Part shown: piece after piece, positions 16,351 to 24,873 of the stretch
Layout: the number at the start of each line of letters is the position of its first letter
Position numbering within the stretch: position 1 is the first letter of the stretch
Assembly: GCF_002735645.1 (NCBI RefSeq)
Contig: NZ_PDZG01000049.1
Coordinates: 1 to 35,474 of the forward strand
Length of the DNA: 35,474 bases
Reading direction: 5' to 3'
From: Iodobacter sp. BJB302
GTDB lineage: Bacteria; Pseudomonadota; Gammaproteobacteria; Burkholderiales; Chitinibacteraceae
Translations under genes and position numbers: made by a program
Notes under the pieces: model-generated
The model's input: only the letters and a program-made list of their open reading frames with translations
The model's database searches: none
Told to the model about the DNA's origin: nothing

Positions 16351-16729
16351 AATGGTGCGCCAGAGGGCTTACTTCCCTGGGCTTTGCCGCAATCACAGCA
16401 GAATGCACGGCATCATCCTGCAGGCCATGCCAGAACACATGGGCAGCGACCGCATGGCTGTGATCATTAATTTGCTGCCATGCACGCACCGCATCACTGG
16501 CCAGCTCAAACATCACAATAGAATGGTGCTCTTCCAGCGCCTGCGCCACCGTAATCATGCCCGCATCACTTAAATAATCGATCAAAGCCCCCCGTGATTT
16601 AGTCGTTCGCTCATCCGTTGTATCGTAAGTCAGAAACAAAACTGCATCGCTTAACTGTGCAGATGCAACACGAATAAAATCAACCCGGGACAAAATACTC
16701 ACCTTCCCACGCGGACTCTCATTCTTCAT
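16349..16729 (-). CDS. Hypothetical protein (126 aa)
   Basis: I do not recognise the family. It is a soluble protein with no signal peptide, an alternating beta/alpha pattern and many histidines (EEHHS, NDHSHAVAAHVFWHGLQDD, LAHH). The start has a good ribosome site (AAGGAG, 7 nt before the ATG). The predicted fold could be ferredoxin-like (a strand at AVLFLTYD, then a helix, then a strand at SIVMFEL). A small hairpin (GCAGAT/ATCTGC, 16772-16787) lies upstream. It is convergent with the MBL-fold gene and divergent from the patatin-like gene. Confidence 0.75.
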   Translation of the reverse strand: MKNESPRGKVSILSRVDFIRVASAQLSDAVLFLTYDTTDERTTKSRGALIDYLSDAGMITVAQALEEHHSIVMFELASDAVRAWQQINDHSHAVAAHVFWHGLQDDAVHSAVIAAKPREVSPLAHH

Positions 16730-16893
16730 GATAAAACTCCTTCGCCTTAAGCATGGCCTTACTGTGTTCTAGCAGATAAAAATCTGCACACTGGCAAAGA
16801 AAGTGCATACTAGCGCTAGCTTAAATGAGATATCGCAGCGCAACAAAGCGGAGTATTGTTTATGCGTAAGCAAACTATTTATTGGGGAAAGCC

Positions 16894-17898
16894 ATGGCGC
16901 GTACAGCATTAATTATTAGTGGGGGTGCACCCAACTCCACCTTGATTGCAGGGGCTTTAGAAGCCTTTCACGAACTTGGGGTAAAGGTGGATGTTATCTC
17001 TACAGCGGGGGCTGGGGCACTGCTTGGCTTAATGTATATTGCCCCGAAGAACGGCGATGTTGTAAGCACATTGCGCGGCTTAAAAGAAATGGGCGTGGCT
17101 GATTTTATCTACCGAGCCTTCCCGGTGAACTTTAAAGTTTTCCATAAACCCGGCCCCATGGCCGAGGCCTACCGTCAGGCGCTGGCGGCCAATCCATTAC
17201 TGCAAATGATGCAACAATGGCCAGCCAGCAATCCTTGGGCACAAACATTAAAAGACGGAGCCGCTCTGGCCATAGCCAGCGCCAGCCCCAGTGATTTAAG
17301 CAGCGATTCACTTGGCCTCTGTGCTCATGTACCGTTTGCCGAACAAATAATTGATTTTGAAGCACTGAAAAACAGCGATGCCCATTTCTGGCTTAATGCC
17401 TATAACCTGAGCCAGCATCAAATGGAAAACTGGCCGCGCAGGCAAATTGATTTAAAGCATTTACAAGCCGCATTGTCTTTTCCCTATCTTTATCCGCCTA
17501 CCGAAATCGATGGGGATTTTTATATCGAAGGCGCAGCAATTGACTGTCTTAACTTTAAAGACCTGCGCAAAAACCATCCTGGATTAGAAGAAATCATTGT
17601 TTTTGATTTGCTGGGTGCGGAAAAATTACTCCGTAAACCCAAAGATTTATACGATGCATGGGTAATGTCTATCATTACCCCTCTGGTAGAAATTGCCCGG
17701 GACGATATTAAATTATTTGAGGCCCTGCATAGCGAAGGGATTACCCTGCATAAAGTACCCTTAATTGATGCTATTGCAGAAAAAGATCTGCCGGATGTAT
17801 TTGACTGGTCCAGAAGCAATATGGACAGGCTCTATCAGACAGGGTATCAGGCAGCAAAAAATTACGCTGCCGCCAAACTGGCACATTTAATTAATTAA
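16894..17898 (+). CDS. Patatin-like protein lacking the catalytic Ser and Asp
   Basis: A 334-residue patatin-fold protein. The oxyanion motif is present as SGGAPN (9-14). The nucleophile elbow, normally GTSAG, reads TAGAG (37-41), with Gly39 in place of the Ser. The DG(G/A) motif of the catalytic Asp reads EGA (212-214). Both members of the Ser-Asp dyad are thus changed, so lipase activity is doubtful. The rest of the family architecture is intact (ALSFPYLYPP before the EGA motif; DWSR near the C-terminus). Start: ATG 16894 with GGGA upstream; a TTG at 16882 is a poorer start. Its stop overlaps the convergent gene by 4 bp. Confidence 0.82.
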   Translation: MARTALIISGGAPNSTLIAGALEAFHELGVKVDVISTAGAGALLGLMYIAPKNGDVVSTLRGLKEMGVADFIYRAFPVNFKVFHKPGPMAEAYRQALAANPLLQMMQQWPASNPWAQTLKDGAALAIASASPSDLSSDSLGLCAHVPFAEQIIDFEALKNSDAHFWLNAYNLSQHQMENWPRRQIDLKHLQAALSFPYLYPPTEIDGDFYIEGAAIDCLNFKDLRKNHPGLEEIIVFDLLGAEKLLRKPKDLYDAWVMSIITPLVEIARDDIKLFEALHSEGITLHKVPLIDAIAEKDLPDVFDWSRSNMDRLYQTGYQAAKNYAAAKLAHLIN

Positions 17899-18683
17899 TA
17901 TTTACTGGAAGTATTTAAATTAATAACCGTTCTTTTATTTAAATTAAGTTGCTTTACTTTAGGGAAAAGCAACTGATCAAAAAGGCGGCGTTGCAAACCA
18001 CTTGCCAGCGCCGCCTTTAATGCTTTTTCAATCTGATTTCTAAGCTGTGGATAGCGCGGGGAAACATAAAAAACAAAATCACGCTCATAGCTTAATAATA
18101 AATCCGGCTCTATCTCTAAATCCGGATGTGCAGCCAGATCATCCTGAATCTCTATCGCACCACGCGGAAAATAATCAACATCCCGGTTACCTGCCGCCAG
18201 AAGCTTAAACAAAACTTGCCAGTCACCAATTTGCTCATACACAGGCAATTGGTTTTCTTTCCAAACCATCACATCAAACCAGCCCTGAGCCATGCCTGCG
18301 CGTTTATTAATTGCCTGTAAATCTGCCAGTGTTTTCACCCTGGAATAGGCTGCAGCTTGCCCTTTTTTAATCAGTAATAAACGCTGGCCTATCAGGCCAA
18401 AACTTAAAGGAATATCAACACGTAAGAAGCGCTTATCCCGCTCTGCCGTTTGTAAAAACCAGTGTGCAGATAAATCACCGCTCTCTAATAGCTTATTAAC
18501 ACGCACCACAGGCATTTCAGGCTCTGACATGACATTGACTATATGCCCTTCTGCCTGTAATGATTCCTGTAATAAACGATGATAATACTGATGCTGCTGA
18601 TCACGCCGATGCATTAAATGAAGATCAATCACGTCGGCATGTGCAAAATTCATCAACAATACAAAGATTGATAACTTATACAT
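17895..18683 (-). CDS. Periplasmic solute-binding-like protein (SBP_bac_3 type)
   Basis: A 262-residue protein with a short Sec signal peptide (1-16, MYKLSIFVLLMNFAHA). It resembles family-3 amino-acid-binding proteins in the order of segments (VMSEPEMPVVRVNKLLESGD near the start, IGQRLLLIKKGQAA, LADLQAINKRAGMAQGWFD, then FPRGAIEIQDDL and FVFYVSPRYPQLRNQIEKAL). No ABC permease or ATPase is adjacent, so it may be a sensor or orphan. The ATG at 18683 has AAAGG upstream. It overlaps the patatin-like gene by 4 bp at the stop. The C-terminal tail is rich in Lys/Asn. Confidence 0.78.
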   Translation of the reverse strand: MYKLSIFVLLMNFAHADVIDLHLMHRRDQQHQYYHRLLQESLQAEGHIVNVMSEPEMPVVRVNKLLESGDLSAHWFLQTAERDKRFLRVDIPLSFGLIGQRLLLIKKGQAAAYSRVKTLADLQAINKRAGMAQGWFDVMVWKENQLPVYEQIGDWQVLFKLLAAGNRDVDYFPRGAIEIQDDLAAHPDLEIEPDLLLSYERDFVFYVSPRYPQLRNQIEKALKAALASGLQRRLFDQLLFPKVKQLNLNKRTVINLNTSSKY

Positions 18684-18829
18684 TAACTTAGCCTTTAGCC
18701 GCCCTTGCTCCATAATAGATTAATCTTAAATAAAGCCAATACTCCTTTTGGCCGCTCATAAATAAATTACAATAAACAAAAGTCAATCCCATCCTAAAAT
18801 GAAAGCTCAGCATTATTCGGATCAGGCTA

Positions 18830-20809
18830 ATGAACTACTTAATACGATTCATGCGCTCGCTCAGCTACCCTGCCCGATTCGCCGTCATGGGCCTTGTAAT
18901 AACAATTGGTATTTGTTTTCTGGGCTACTCACTTTATAAAGTGACCGAAACCAACCTCCTTTTCTCTGCACGCGAGCAGCAAGGCATGGCCTATATTCAG
19001 CCATGGATGAGTTTGCAAACCAGTCTGCAAACTCTGCGAGCAGCCAAATCAGCAGGGCAGCCAGGCAATGACAGCTCGTGGATCGGTGAGTTTGAAAAAA
19101 CGCTGGGTAGTGCAGAGCAAAGCCAACTGGCCCAGGATTTAAGTTTTGATAAGCAAAGAAGCGCTTTACGCCAAGGGTTGGAAGAATTTCGCAAGCAAAA
19201 TGCCACCGATCCCAAAGGCGCGGAGCAAAACTACGCCACGATATCCAGCCTGATCACCCAGCATATATCTGATGCTTGCGATCAGTCTAACCTTACCCTC
19301 GATCCGGATATTGATACCTATTACCTGATGGATACCGTTTGCTTTCGCTTACCTGCCTATCAGGATTTACTGGGTGAACATATGGCACGAGGCGCCATTT
19401 CGCTCAAAACAGAAAATGCCGGTCAGGCCACCCGCCTTATCGAACTCAAGCCGCTTGCCCAACAAAACCTCAGCCTGATCACCGGAAATTTAATTCGTGT
19501 TGGCAATTACAACGCAGACATGAATAAGCATTTTGATGAACATTTAAATACCATGAGCGGCCAATACAACAAGCTGCAAAGCCAGCTTAGCCCGCAGACA
19601 TTAGAAAATCTGAAAGCTGAAACTTTGCCGGCTCTGTTGCAGCAACACTCGCAAGGCAGCAATGCTCAGGCAGAGCTGAATAAGGACCTGCAAGCGGCGC
19701 TCAATAAGCTTTTACAAATACGGGTTGATGGCCTCACCAGCCAGCGTAACAATTATGTGGGCGCGGCGATTGCCGCACTGATACTCACCATTTTGCTGGG
19801 CTGGGCATTTTATCGGGCTCTCAGTATGCAGCTTGGCAGCGATCCCAATACGGTTGTCGCTCTGGTCAAGCTAATTGCCGCAGGTAATTTAGCGGTCCCT
19901 ATTCCACCTTCTGATCAGGGAAGCCTACTGCAAGCCATTGATAGTATGCAAAAAGATTTACGCAGCATGGTGGCCGAAACGCAAATCGCCACGACTTTAC
20001 TGGGTGATATCGCCATTGAATACGCCAAAACGGTGGCCAGCATTGCCGATATGGCCGTGCGGCAAAGTGAAACCACTCAAATGGTTTCCAGTGCGGTGGA
20101 ACAGTTATCCACCAGCATCGCGGAGAGTGCATCTTATGCCACGAATGCATTAGAACTGGGGACAAAATCCGAAGCTCAGGCAATTCAAAGCGTGGCAGAA
20201 GTAGACTCGGCATTTGGCCAAATGCAGCAAATTGCCGATAGTATTAACACCGTATCCAGCAGTATTAATCATCTGAGTGCGGAATCCACGCGTATATCAT
20301 CGCTGGTCGGCGTCATCCGTGAAATTGCCGATCAAACCAATTTACTTGCGCTTAATGCCGCCATTGAAGCCGCCCGTGCCGGAGAGCAAGGACGGGGCTT
20401 TGCCGTTGTTGCCGATGAAGTACGCAAACTGGCCAAAAGAACATCCAGCTCATCTGCAGAAATCGTCGGCGTTCTCAGCAAAGTTCAGCACGCAACGCAG
20501 GATGCCGTCAGCAGCATGAACCACAGCGTGGCCGAGGTAGAACAAAACAGCAATATGTCGCAAAAAATCAGCGCATCAGTAAACACTATGCGCGAACAAA
20601 TGAGTGGTGTGGTTGGGCAATTGCGCTCAATCAGCGATACCCTTGTAGAGCAGCGCACCGCCAGCGAGCATGTGGCTATGCATGTTGAAGCGATTGCCAG
20701 AGAAGCAGATGGTAGCCGCGCCTATACCGAAAAAGGCCTGCATGCCTCTGAAGAGCTGCAACATGTAGCATCTCGTTTGCAAGAGAGCGTCAGCAAATTA
20801 AAAATTTAA
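18830..20809 (+). CDS. Methyl-accepting chemotaxis protein
   Basis: A 659-residue membrane chemoreceptor. TM1 is at about 19-39; a periplasmic helical domain rich in Gln/Leu spans about 40-305; TM2 is at about 309-330; a HAMP-like linker follows ([20 protein letters not shown]). The cytoplasmic signalling tip is diagnostic: [19 protein letters not shown] and the following [18 protein letters not shown] at about 496-535. It lacks the C-terminal NWETF-type CheR tether. The ligand domain is not a recognised Cache or TarH sensor. It is monocistronic, downstream of the divergent solute-binding gene. Confidence 0.93.
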   Translation: MNYLIRFMRSLSYPARFAVMGLVITIGICFLGYSLYKVTETNLLFSAREQQGMAYIQPWMSLQTSLQTLRAAKSAGQPGNDSSWIGEFEKTLGSAEQSQLAQDLSFDKQRSALRQGLEEFRKQNATDPKGAEQNYATISSLITQHISDACDQSNLTLDPDIDTYYLMDTVCFRLPAYQDLLGEHMARGAISLKTENAGQATRLIELKPLAQQNLSLITGNLIRVGNYNADMNKHFDEHLNTMSGQYNKLQSQLSPQTLENLKAETLPALLQQHSQGSNAQAELNKDLQAALNKLLQIRVDGLTSQRNNYVGAAIAALILTILLGWAFYRALSMQLGSDPNTVVALVKLIAAGNLAVPIPPSDQGSLLQAIDSMQKDLRSMVAETQIATTLLGDIAIEYAKTVASIADMAVRQSETTQMVSSAVEQLSTSIAESASYATNALELGTKSEAQAIQSVAEVDSAFGQMQQIADSINTVSSSINHLSAESTRISSLVGVIREIADQTNLLALNAAIEAARAGEQGRGFAVVADEVRKLAKRTSSSSAEIVGVLSKVQHATQDAVSSMNHSVAEVEQNSNMSQKISASVNTMREQMSGVVGQLRSISDTLVEQRTASEHVAMHVEAIAREADGSRAYTEKGLHASEELQHVASRLQESVSKLKI

Positions 20810-20877
20810 GCTGCCAAGGGGTGGCTTTATACTCATAGCGCCCCCTGTGTAAAACGCTGGTTATCCTGATATAAAAC

Positions 20878-21819
20878 TCAGGCACTTTTACGCTGAAATA
20901 TCCATACCCCGGCTTTTAACTCAGGCGGCAGCACCAGCTTGCTGAGTACGGCGTCTTCCTGCCAGTCAAACGCCGTTTGTGCTTCATAATCGGCCCAATT
21001 ACCAGTAATAAAGCGTGAATGGCTGCCCAATACGATATAAGTTTCTACGCTACGGGTGCGAAAAATCTGTTTTTCAAAACGATTTCCCGATGGCGGCCAC
21101 GAGCAAATCACCACCTGTGGATTAAATCGGGCAATGGCGGCGGCAGCATCCAGGCGCTGTACAGATTCGGGATATTGCAGCACTTTTCCCCAGCTAAAGT
21201 CGTCACTGGCGGTGATATCTGCGCCTTCATCGCTTAAAAACCGGCTGAGCGTGCCGTCTCCTGCCGCAATTTCCAGGCAACTGCGCTGGCCGATGATCCG
21301 GGCTAATCCTGCAATCAGCTCGCGGCTGTAAAAACAATAAATCCCATGTTTTTCTACCAGCGGCATCAAAAGCCGCTTTTGCCATAACAGTGGCCAAATG
21401 CGCTTAAATGCTCGCATCGACACCGATTTTCTGACTAAATCATGCTTAAATAATAATTTTTGCGCCAAAAAACCATTAAAGAAATTAAACCTTACCTTGC
21501 CCTGATATACACCCGTGGCCGCAGAAAAAGCATATTGGCGCAGGGCAAGCTCCGTCATACGCTGGCGAATTTGAGTACGGACAAAATCTGCAAAAGCACG
21601 GCCATTTCGCTCGCCCGATAAAAACCTCGCATCAGGCTTCATTCTCTGTGAAGAGCGCTCAACCAATTGCTTAAGCTCAGCCGGGTTGCGCCGCGCAAAC
21701 ACCGCCGCCAGCTCATCCCGCACCAGCAGCCAATCCTGTGGGCAAGCCTCGCTTAAAGCCGCCAAACCCGGCCCGCTCTGCAGCCACTGCCACTGCTGCT
21801 CAGGGGTTTTATCATTCAA
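20878..21819 (-). CDS. Class I SAM-dependent methyltransferase-like protein
   Basis: About 313 residues. A Rossmann-like methyltransferase core has motif I at LEIAAGDGTLSRFLSDEGAD and an acidic motif II at ASDD, followed by a CSWPPSGNRFE segment in the position of the N/DPPY-like motif of nucleic-acid and amine methylases. The first 100 residues are helical and not recognised. There is no in-frame ATG near the start. The frame opens at TTG 21909, but TTG 21819 follows CAGGAG at 7-nt spacing and is my choice. The substrate is unknown. An intrinsic terminator for upstream minus-strand transcription (21925-21958) precedes it. Confidence 0.75.
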   Translation of the reverse strand: MNDKTPEQQWQWLQSGPGLAALSEACPQDWLLVRDELAAVFARRNPAELKQLVERSSQRMKPDARFLSGERNGRAFADFVRTQIRQRMTELALRQYAFSAATGVYQGKVRFNFFNGFLAQKLLFKHDLVRKSVSMRAFKRIWPLLWQKRLLMPLVEKHGIYCFYSRELIAGLARIIGQRSCLEIAAGDGTLSRFLSDEGADITASDDFSWGKVLQYPESVQRLDAAAAIARFNPQVVICSWPPSGNRFEKQIFRTRSVETYIVLGSHSRFITGNWADYEAQTAFDWQEDAVLSKLVLPPELKAGVWIFQRKSA

Positions 21820-21924
21820 AGCAATGCTCCTGATTACATCACCCTGCCATTTTGAATCAGGAAAGACTGAAACGCACTGATTCTGGGTAAAAAAACCTGT
21901 AAACACCAAGTGATATCAGCATGC

Positions 21925-21958
21925 AAAAAAAAGTAGCCTCCTGTTTTGCAGGATACTT
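21925..21958 (-). terminator. Intrinsic terminator downstream of the tetR cassette
   Basis: On the minus strand AAGTATCCTG pairs with CAGGA-GGC-TACTT (10 bp with a 3-nt bulge), loop of 5, then eight T. It ends minus-strand transcripts coming from the cassette at 22-24.8 kb and insulates the methyltransferase-like gene at 20878. Confidence 0.8.
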
Positions 21959-21990
21959 CATCCAGCCTCAATAGAGAGCTCAACCCTAAG

Positions 21991-22064
21991 CCACAGAGTA
22001 AAAGGAGGGCACAGAGTGCCACAGAGAAACCATCGAATCTGTCGTTGCCTCTGTGAACTCTGTG
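21991..22064. repeat. Heptamer repeat cluster CACAGAG / CTCTGTG (left flank of cassette)
   Basis: Three CACAGAG heptamers (21992, 22010, 22020) followed by two inverted CTCTGTG copies (22049, 22058; 9-nt spacing). Together they form an imperfect inverted repeat. The same heptamer cluster occurs at 25080-25193 and 33322-33346. It marks the left edge of the tetR cassette. Confidence 0.75.
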
Positions 22065-22273
22065 TTCTTGCAGATTCGTATCAATTTATCCAGCCGTTCT
22101 TATCGGGTGTCGCCAATAGCACTTGTACATTTATGCAAGGGGTTCGGCTCCCGACCCAAAGCGGAAGTACCCGGAATGGGGAAGCAGTCATTCAGCGTGG
22201 TGAAATGCAAGGAGGCAATTGCACGCTTGGCACGGAGATCCCCCTCTCGCCCTTGCGCCGGGTGCTTACGTCC
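22065..22273. other. Intergenic sequence between repeat and hydrolase
   Basis: About 210 bp with no gene supported. Frames open on the plus strand lack ribosome sites. The composition differs by eye from neighbouring intergenic DNA, being less AT-rich; it may belong to the imported segment. Confidence 0.4.
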
Positions 22274-23113
22274 TTATGCGCCCGCTGACCTATTGCAAAG
22301 CTCGCCGGCCGCTTGGTAAAGGCAGGAATAATGTGAAAGTCCGTTGAATATCTTTTTCGAAGTACAGCCCGGAATGGCTGATTGCAAGTAATCCGCCATA
22401 GCCGCTGGCGACCAATTATCCTCACTTCCATGCCATATCGACGTATTCACCGTAATCTCGGACAAAGTTGCTTGCCAGGGCTGCACATATGCGTCGACAT
22501 CCCTGATATAGCCCAGAACACGCCCGACAAAGCATGTGCGTAAAACCTTGCTCATGCTGGTTCGGAACCCCTGTTCCTTTGCCAGCAATTTGTCAGCGCC
22601 AGCGGTATTCGCAAAAATCAATCGAAATAATGCGGAGGGAAAAAGAAAAGCGAGTAATCCCTGCCAATAAGAAAGAACGAGAAACAAGGCTGGGAAATGT
22701 TTTGCCAAGTAAAAGACCGCCTTGCCGGCCATGGCATCAACGTAATTTCCCGCATCAAGTGGCGCAGCAGCAGAAACCAAGTGAAGATGTTTGACCCCGC
22801 CCGCCATATAACGACATGTCTGGATGGCGACAAATGCACCGATTGAAAATCCGATGAAATCCACGGGTCTTCCGCTCGCGACGCCTTCAATGCTTTTGGC
22901 CAAGTGCTGGTAGTACGCCTCGCCTTTAATCGAGATGTCGAGCGAGAAACGATCAAAGCAAATAATCGTCAAATCTTGCTGCCTGGCGGCTTCATCAAAG
23001 ACACGCGCTTCCTCCGAAGCTCCCGGGGCACCATGAAAAAAGACCACGAGGCGGCCGTGATCAGTGCCGAATTGGCTGAAGTACAAGGATGCTCCCAAAC
23101 GATTGAAGACCAA
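22274..23113 (-). CDS. Alpha/beta hydrolase, third gene of the cassette
   Basis: About 279 residues. The complete alpha/beta-hydrolase triad is visible: oxyanion HGAPG (about 27-31), nucleophile elbow GFSIGAF (Ser about 90), acid in HGSEDNWSP (Asp about 232) and histidine in GLSHYS (His about 261). The reaction is ester, thioester or C-C hydrolysis; the substrate is unknown. The start is uncertain: the frame is open to 23290 without a good ATG. Possible starts are TTG 23113 (used here), GTG 23137 or TTG 23098, all inside the 3' end of the methyltransferase gene (stop 23061), which suggests translational coupling. It is last in a tetR - methyltransferase - hydrolase operon. Confidence 0.78.
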   Translation of the reverse strand: MVFNRLGASLYFSQFGTDHGRLVVFFHGAPGASEEARVFDEAARQQDLTIICFDRFSLDISIKGEAYYQHLAKSIEGVASGRPVDFIGFSIGAFVAIQTCRYMAGGVKHLHLVSAAAPLDAGNYVDAMAGKAVFYLAKHFPALFLVLSYWQGLLAFLFPSALFRLIFANTAGADKLLAKEQGFRTSMSKVLRTCFVGRVLGYIRDVDAYVQPWQATLSEITVNTSIWHGSEDNWSPAAMADYLQSAIPGCTSKKIFNGLSHYSCLYQAAGELCNRSAGA

Positions 23114-24179
23114 CCACTTGCTCGAGAGCGAGCCCACTCTTCTCGAACAATACTGTCCATTCACACAACGTGCGCTCTCTCCCCCTCGTTCCCATGAACA
23201 TCTGCATATCAAAAGAAGCTCCGGCGACATCCGCACCGGTCTCGGGTAACACCATTTCCAGCAAAGCAATGCGCGCACCTGTGCGGCCACAGGCGTTGGA
23301 CAGCTTGTGCAGAATGGTTTTGCATGTCAAATCATCGAATCCATGAAGTATGGCCGACAAAAGGTAAATATCTTTGTCGCTTCGTGCCGATGGAATTTCG
23401 TGGAGAAGATCGCCCGCCTGAAATTCTAGGCGCTCTACGCGGCTCACTGGCTGGCTAGACCAGTAACGCTCGGCCTCAGCAATCACCTGGGCCCGATCAA
23501 GTATCAGAGCCGTCAGATGAGGGTGACGTTTAATGATTGCCAACGCCTTGGTGCCGCGAGAGCCGCCCACATCAATAATTCGCTCAAATCGGCTCCAGTC
23601 AAAATCGCTGGCAAAGCTGTCGCCAGTCAGCACTTCGACACTATCCATCGCCTCGGAAAACAAAGCATCAAAGCCGGCATGGTGATCAAGATAGCTAAAT
23701 AGTTCCTCATCATGGCTTAGTTTGAATGGTGGAACCCCCTGCCGTATCCCCTGCTCGAGTTGCTCGAACCAAGGGTGACTCATCGCTTCCGAGTTATGCA
23801 TGAGGATCATCGCCCTTACGTTTTGCGGATTATCAGTTCGCAGAAACGCTGACAGCTTATTATTACGGAACACCCGGGGCGCTGCTTCTTCAAATATACC
23901 AATAGCGGCAAGCAGTCGCAGTAAGCGACCAAGGGCATCCGGATTAGCACTCACCAGTGAAGCGATCCCCTCATTGTCAATTGCCTTGTCACCAAGGACG
24001 GTGGCGATATCCAGACGAGCGGCAACATACAATGCCCTCGATTGCCAAAAGGCAGAACTAATCTGCATAAGGCGGAATGGTGGAGGAGTGACCTTGTTTG
24101 GTATCCCCTGTAGCCATGCGCTAAATTTCATTACCTTGGCGTAGCGACGGACTGCCCCTGCATTTTTTTGGAATGACAT
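23061..24179 (-). CDS. SAM-dependent O-methyltransferase (plant-type/PF00891-like)
   Basis: A 372-residue methyltransferase. The N-terminal dimerisation-like helices are at about 40-115 (LYVAARLDIATVL, LLRLLAAIGIFEE). The SAM-binding loop is IIDVGGSRGTKAL (201-213), and GDLLHEIPSARSDKDIYLLS (256-275) leads to H279 (ILHGFDD), the position of the catalytic-base His. Its C-terminal FGSILVLQPIRH is the usual end of the family, so the protein is complete. Such enzymes methylate phenolic or polyketide hydroxyls, including carotenoid CrtF and anthracycline tailoring enzymes. The start has GGGAG/AAGG, 3 nt after the tetR stop. No biosynthetic core enzyme is adjacent, so the substrate is unknown. Confidence 0.87.
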   Translation of the reverse strand: MSFQKNAGAVRRYAKVMKFSAWLQGIPNKVTPPPFRLMQISSAFWQSRALYVAARLDIATVLGDKAIDNEGIASLVSANPDALGRLLRLLAAIGIFEEAAPRVFRNNKLSAFLRTDNPQNVRAMILMHNSEAMSHPWFEQLEQGIRQGVPPFKLSHDEELFSYLDHHAGFDALFSEAMDSVEVLTGDSFASDFDWSRFERIIDVGGSRGTKALAIIKRHPHLTALILDRAQVIAEAERYWSSQPVSRVERLEFQAGDLLHEIPSARSDKDIYLLSAILHGFDDLTCKTILHKLSNACGRTGARIALLEMVLPETGADVAGASFDMQMFMGTRGRERTLCEWTVLFEKSGLALEQVVGLQSFGSILVLQPIRH

Positions 24180-24182
24180 GCC

Positions 24183-24809
24183 TTACTCCCTCAATTGCGT
24201 TGCGCTATCTGGTGTTAATCCAGCTGAAAAGAGGTGCCCGTTGAAGGCAGCCAACTTATCCAGGAACGCTGAATCCATGGGTTGCCCCATTTGCTCCTCG
24301 AAGATGTCTTTGAGCAGGATGGGCGTCATGGCTAGGCTCACAAATGCCAAACGCAGGATGTCGGGATCGATACCTGAGGAAATTTGTCCATCCGCCTTCA
24401 TGGCGGATACCTTCCGAGCGCCATTCGTTCGTCCGCGTTCCAGCAATTGTTGGATGAATCGGCGTCCAGGGCCTTGGTTGAGTGCCAACACTTTGAGGAT
24501 AAGTTTTGGAAACTCCGGCCGGGCAGTCATGGTGTCGTAGTACAAGCGAAGGAACTCCGTGAATCCTGTAACCGACGCCATCATCGGACTGTCGAGCACA
24601 TCAAGCATCGGGTTAAGCGTCTCGCGGATCATCTCCTCATAAAGCCCCTCCTTGTTACCGAAGTAGTAGCGGATCATCGAAACATTTGCCCCAGCCCGCT
24701 CGGCAATCAACCTTGTAGTGACGCGGTGGTAGTCGTCAGCAAGAAAGCAATCCAACGCGGCCCGGACAAGGCGGGCTCTGACTGGTTCTGACGCATCAAG
24801 ATTGCCCAT
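24183..24809 (-). CDS. TetR-family transcriptional regulator, first gene of the cassette
   Basis: A 208-residue regulator. The HTH is at about 9-56 (ARLVRAALDCFLADDYHRVT, then AERAGANVSMIRYYFGNKEGLY), diagnostic of TetR. The ligand domain fills the rest, including FTEFLRLYYDTMTARPEF and a C-terminal dimer-interface region. Start ATG 24809 has AGGGAAG upstream; an in-frame GTG at 24848 is possible. It is co-transcribed with the O-methyltransferase (3-nt gap). A palindrome at 24851-24873 lies just upstream, so autoregulation of the whole operon by a small molecule that the cassette modifies is a reasonable inference. Confidence 0.92.
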   Translation of the reverse strand: MGNLDASEPVRARLVRAALDCFLADDYHRVTTRLIAERAGANVSMIRYYFGNKEGLYEEMIRETLNPMLDVLDSPMMASVTGFTEFLRLYYDTMTARPEFPKLILKVLALNQGPGRRFIQQLLERGRTNGARKVSAMKADGQISSGIDPDILRLAFVSLAMTPILLKDIFEEQMGQPMDSAFLDKLAAFNGHLFSAGLTPDSATQLRE

Positions 24810-24850
24810 GATCTGCTTCCCTGAAATTGATGCAAAACAGTCTAGCACTC

Positions 24851-24873
24851 ACGGTAACGAAGACTGTAACCGT
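24851..24873 (-). promoter_or_regulatory. Candidate TetR operator
   Basis: Arms ACGGTAAC (24851-24858) and GTAACCGT (24866-24873) with a 7-bp centre and one mismatch. It sits 42 bp upstream of the tetR ATG, where TetR-family autorepressor sites usually lie. On the minus strand a TTGACG -35 like box overlaps its right side. Confidence 0.5.

Noticed and set aside
16810..16819. Perfect palindrome CTAGCGCTAG upstream of the pseudo-patatin
   Set aside because: Only 10 bp and not extended; such short palindromes are expected by chance.
18731..18758. Sigma-28 (flagellar) promoter TAAA-N16-GCCGCTCA before the chemoreceptor
   Set aside because: The spacer is 16 instead of 15 bp and the -10 match is only GCCG; too weak to list as a promoter.
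22016..22319. Overlapping plus-strand ORFs of 88-90 residues left of the hydrolase
   Set aside because: They translate the heptamer repeats and intergenic DNA, lack ribosome sites and run into the antisense of the hydrolase.
22969..23160. 63-residue ORF on the minus strand starting with a clear ATG in the methyltransferase/hydrolase overlap
   Set aside because: It is a third frame over two real genes, with no ribosome site and no recognisable sequence.
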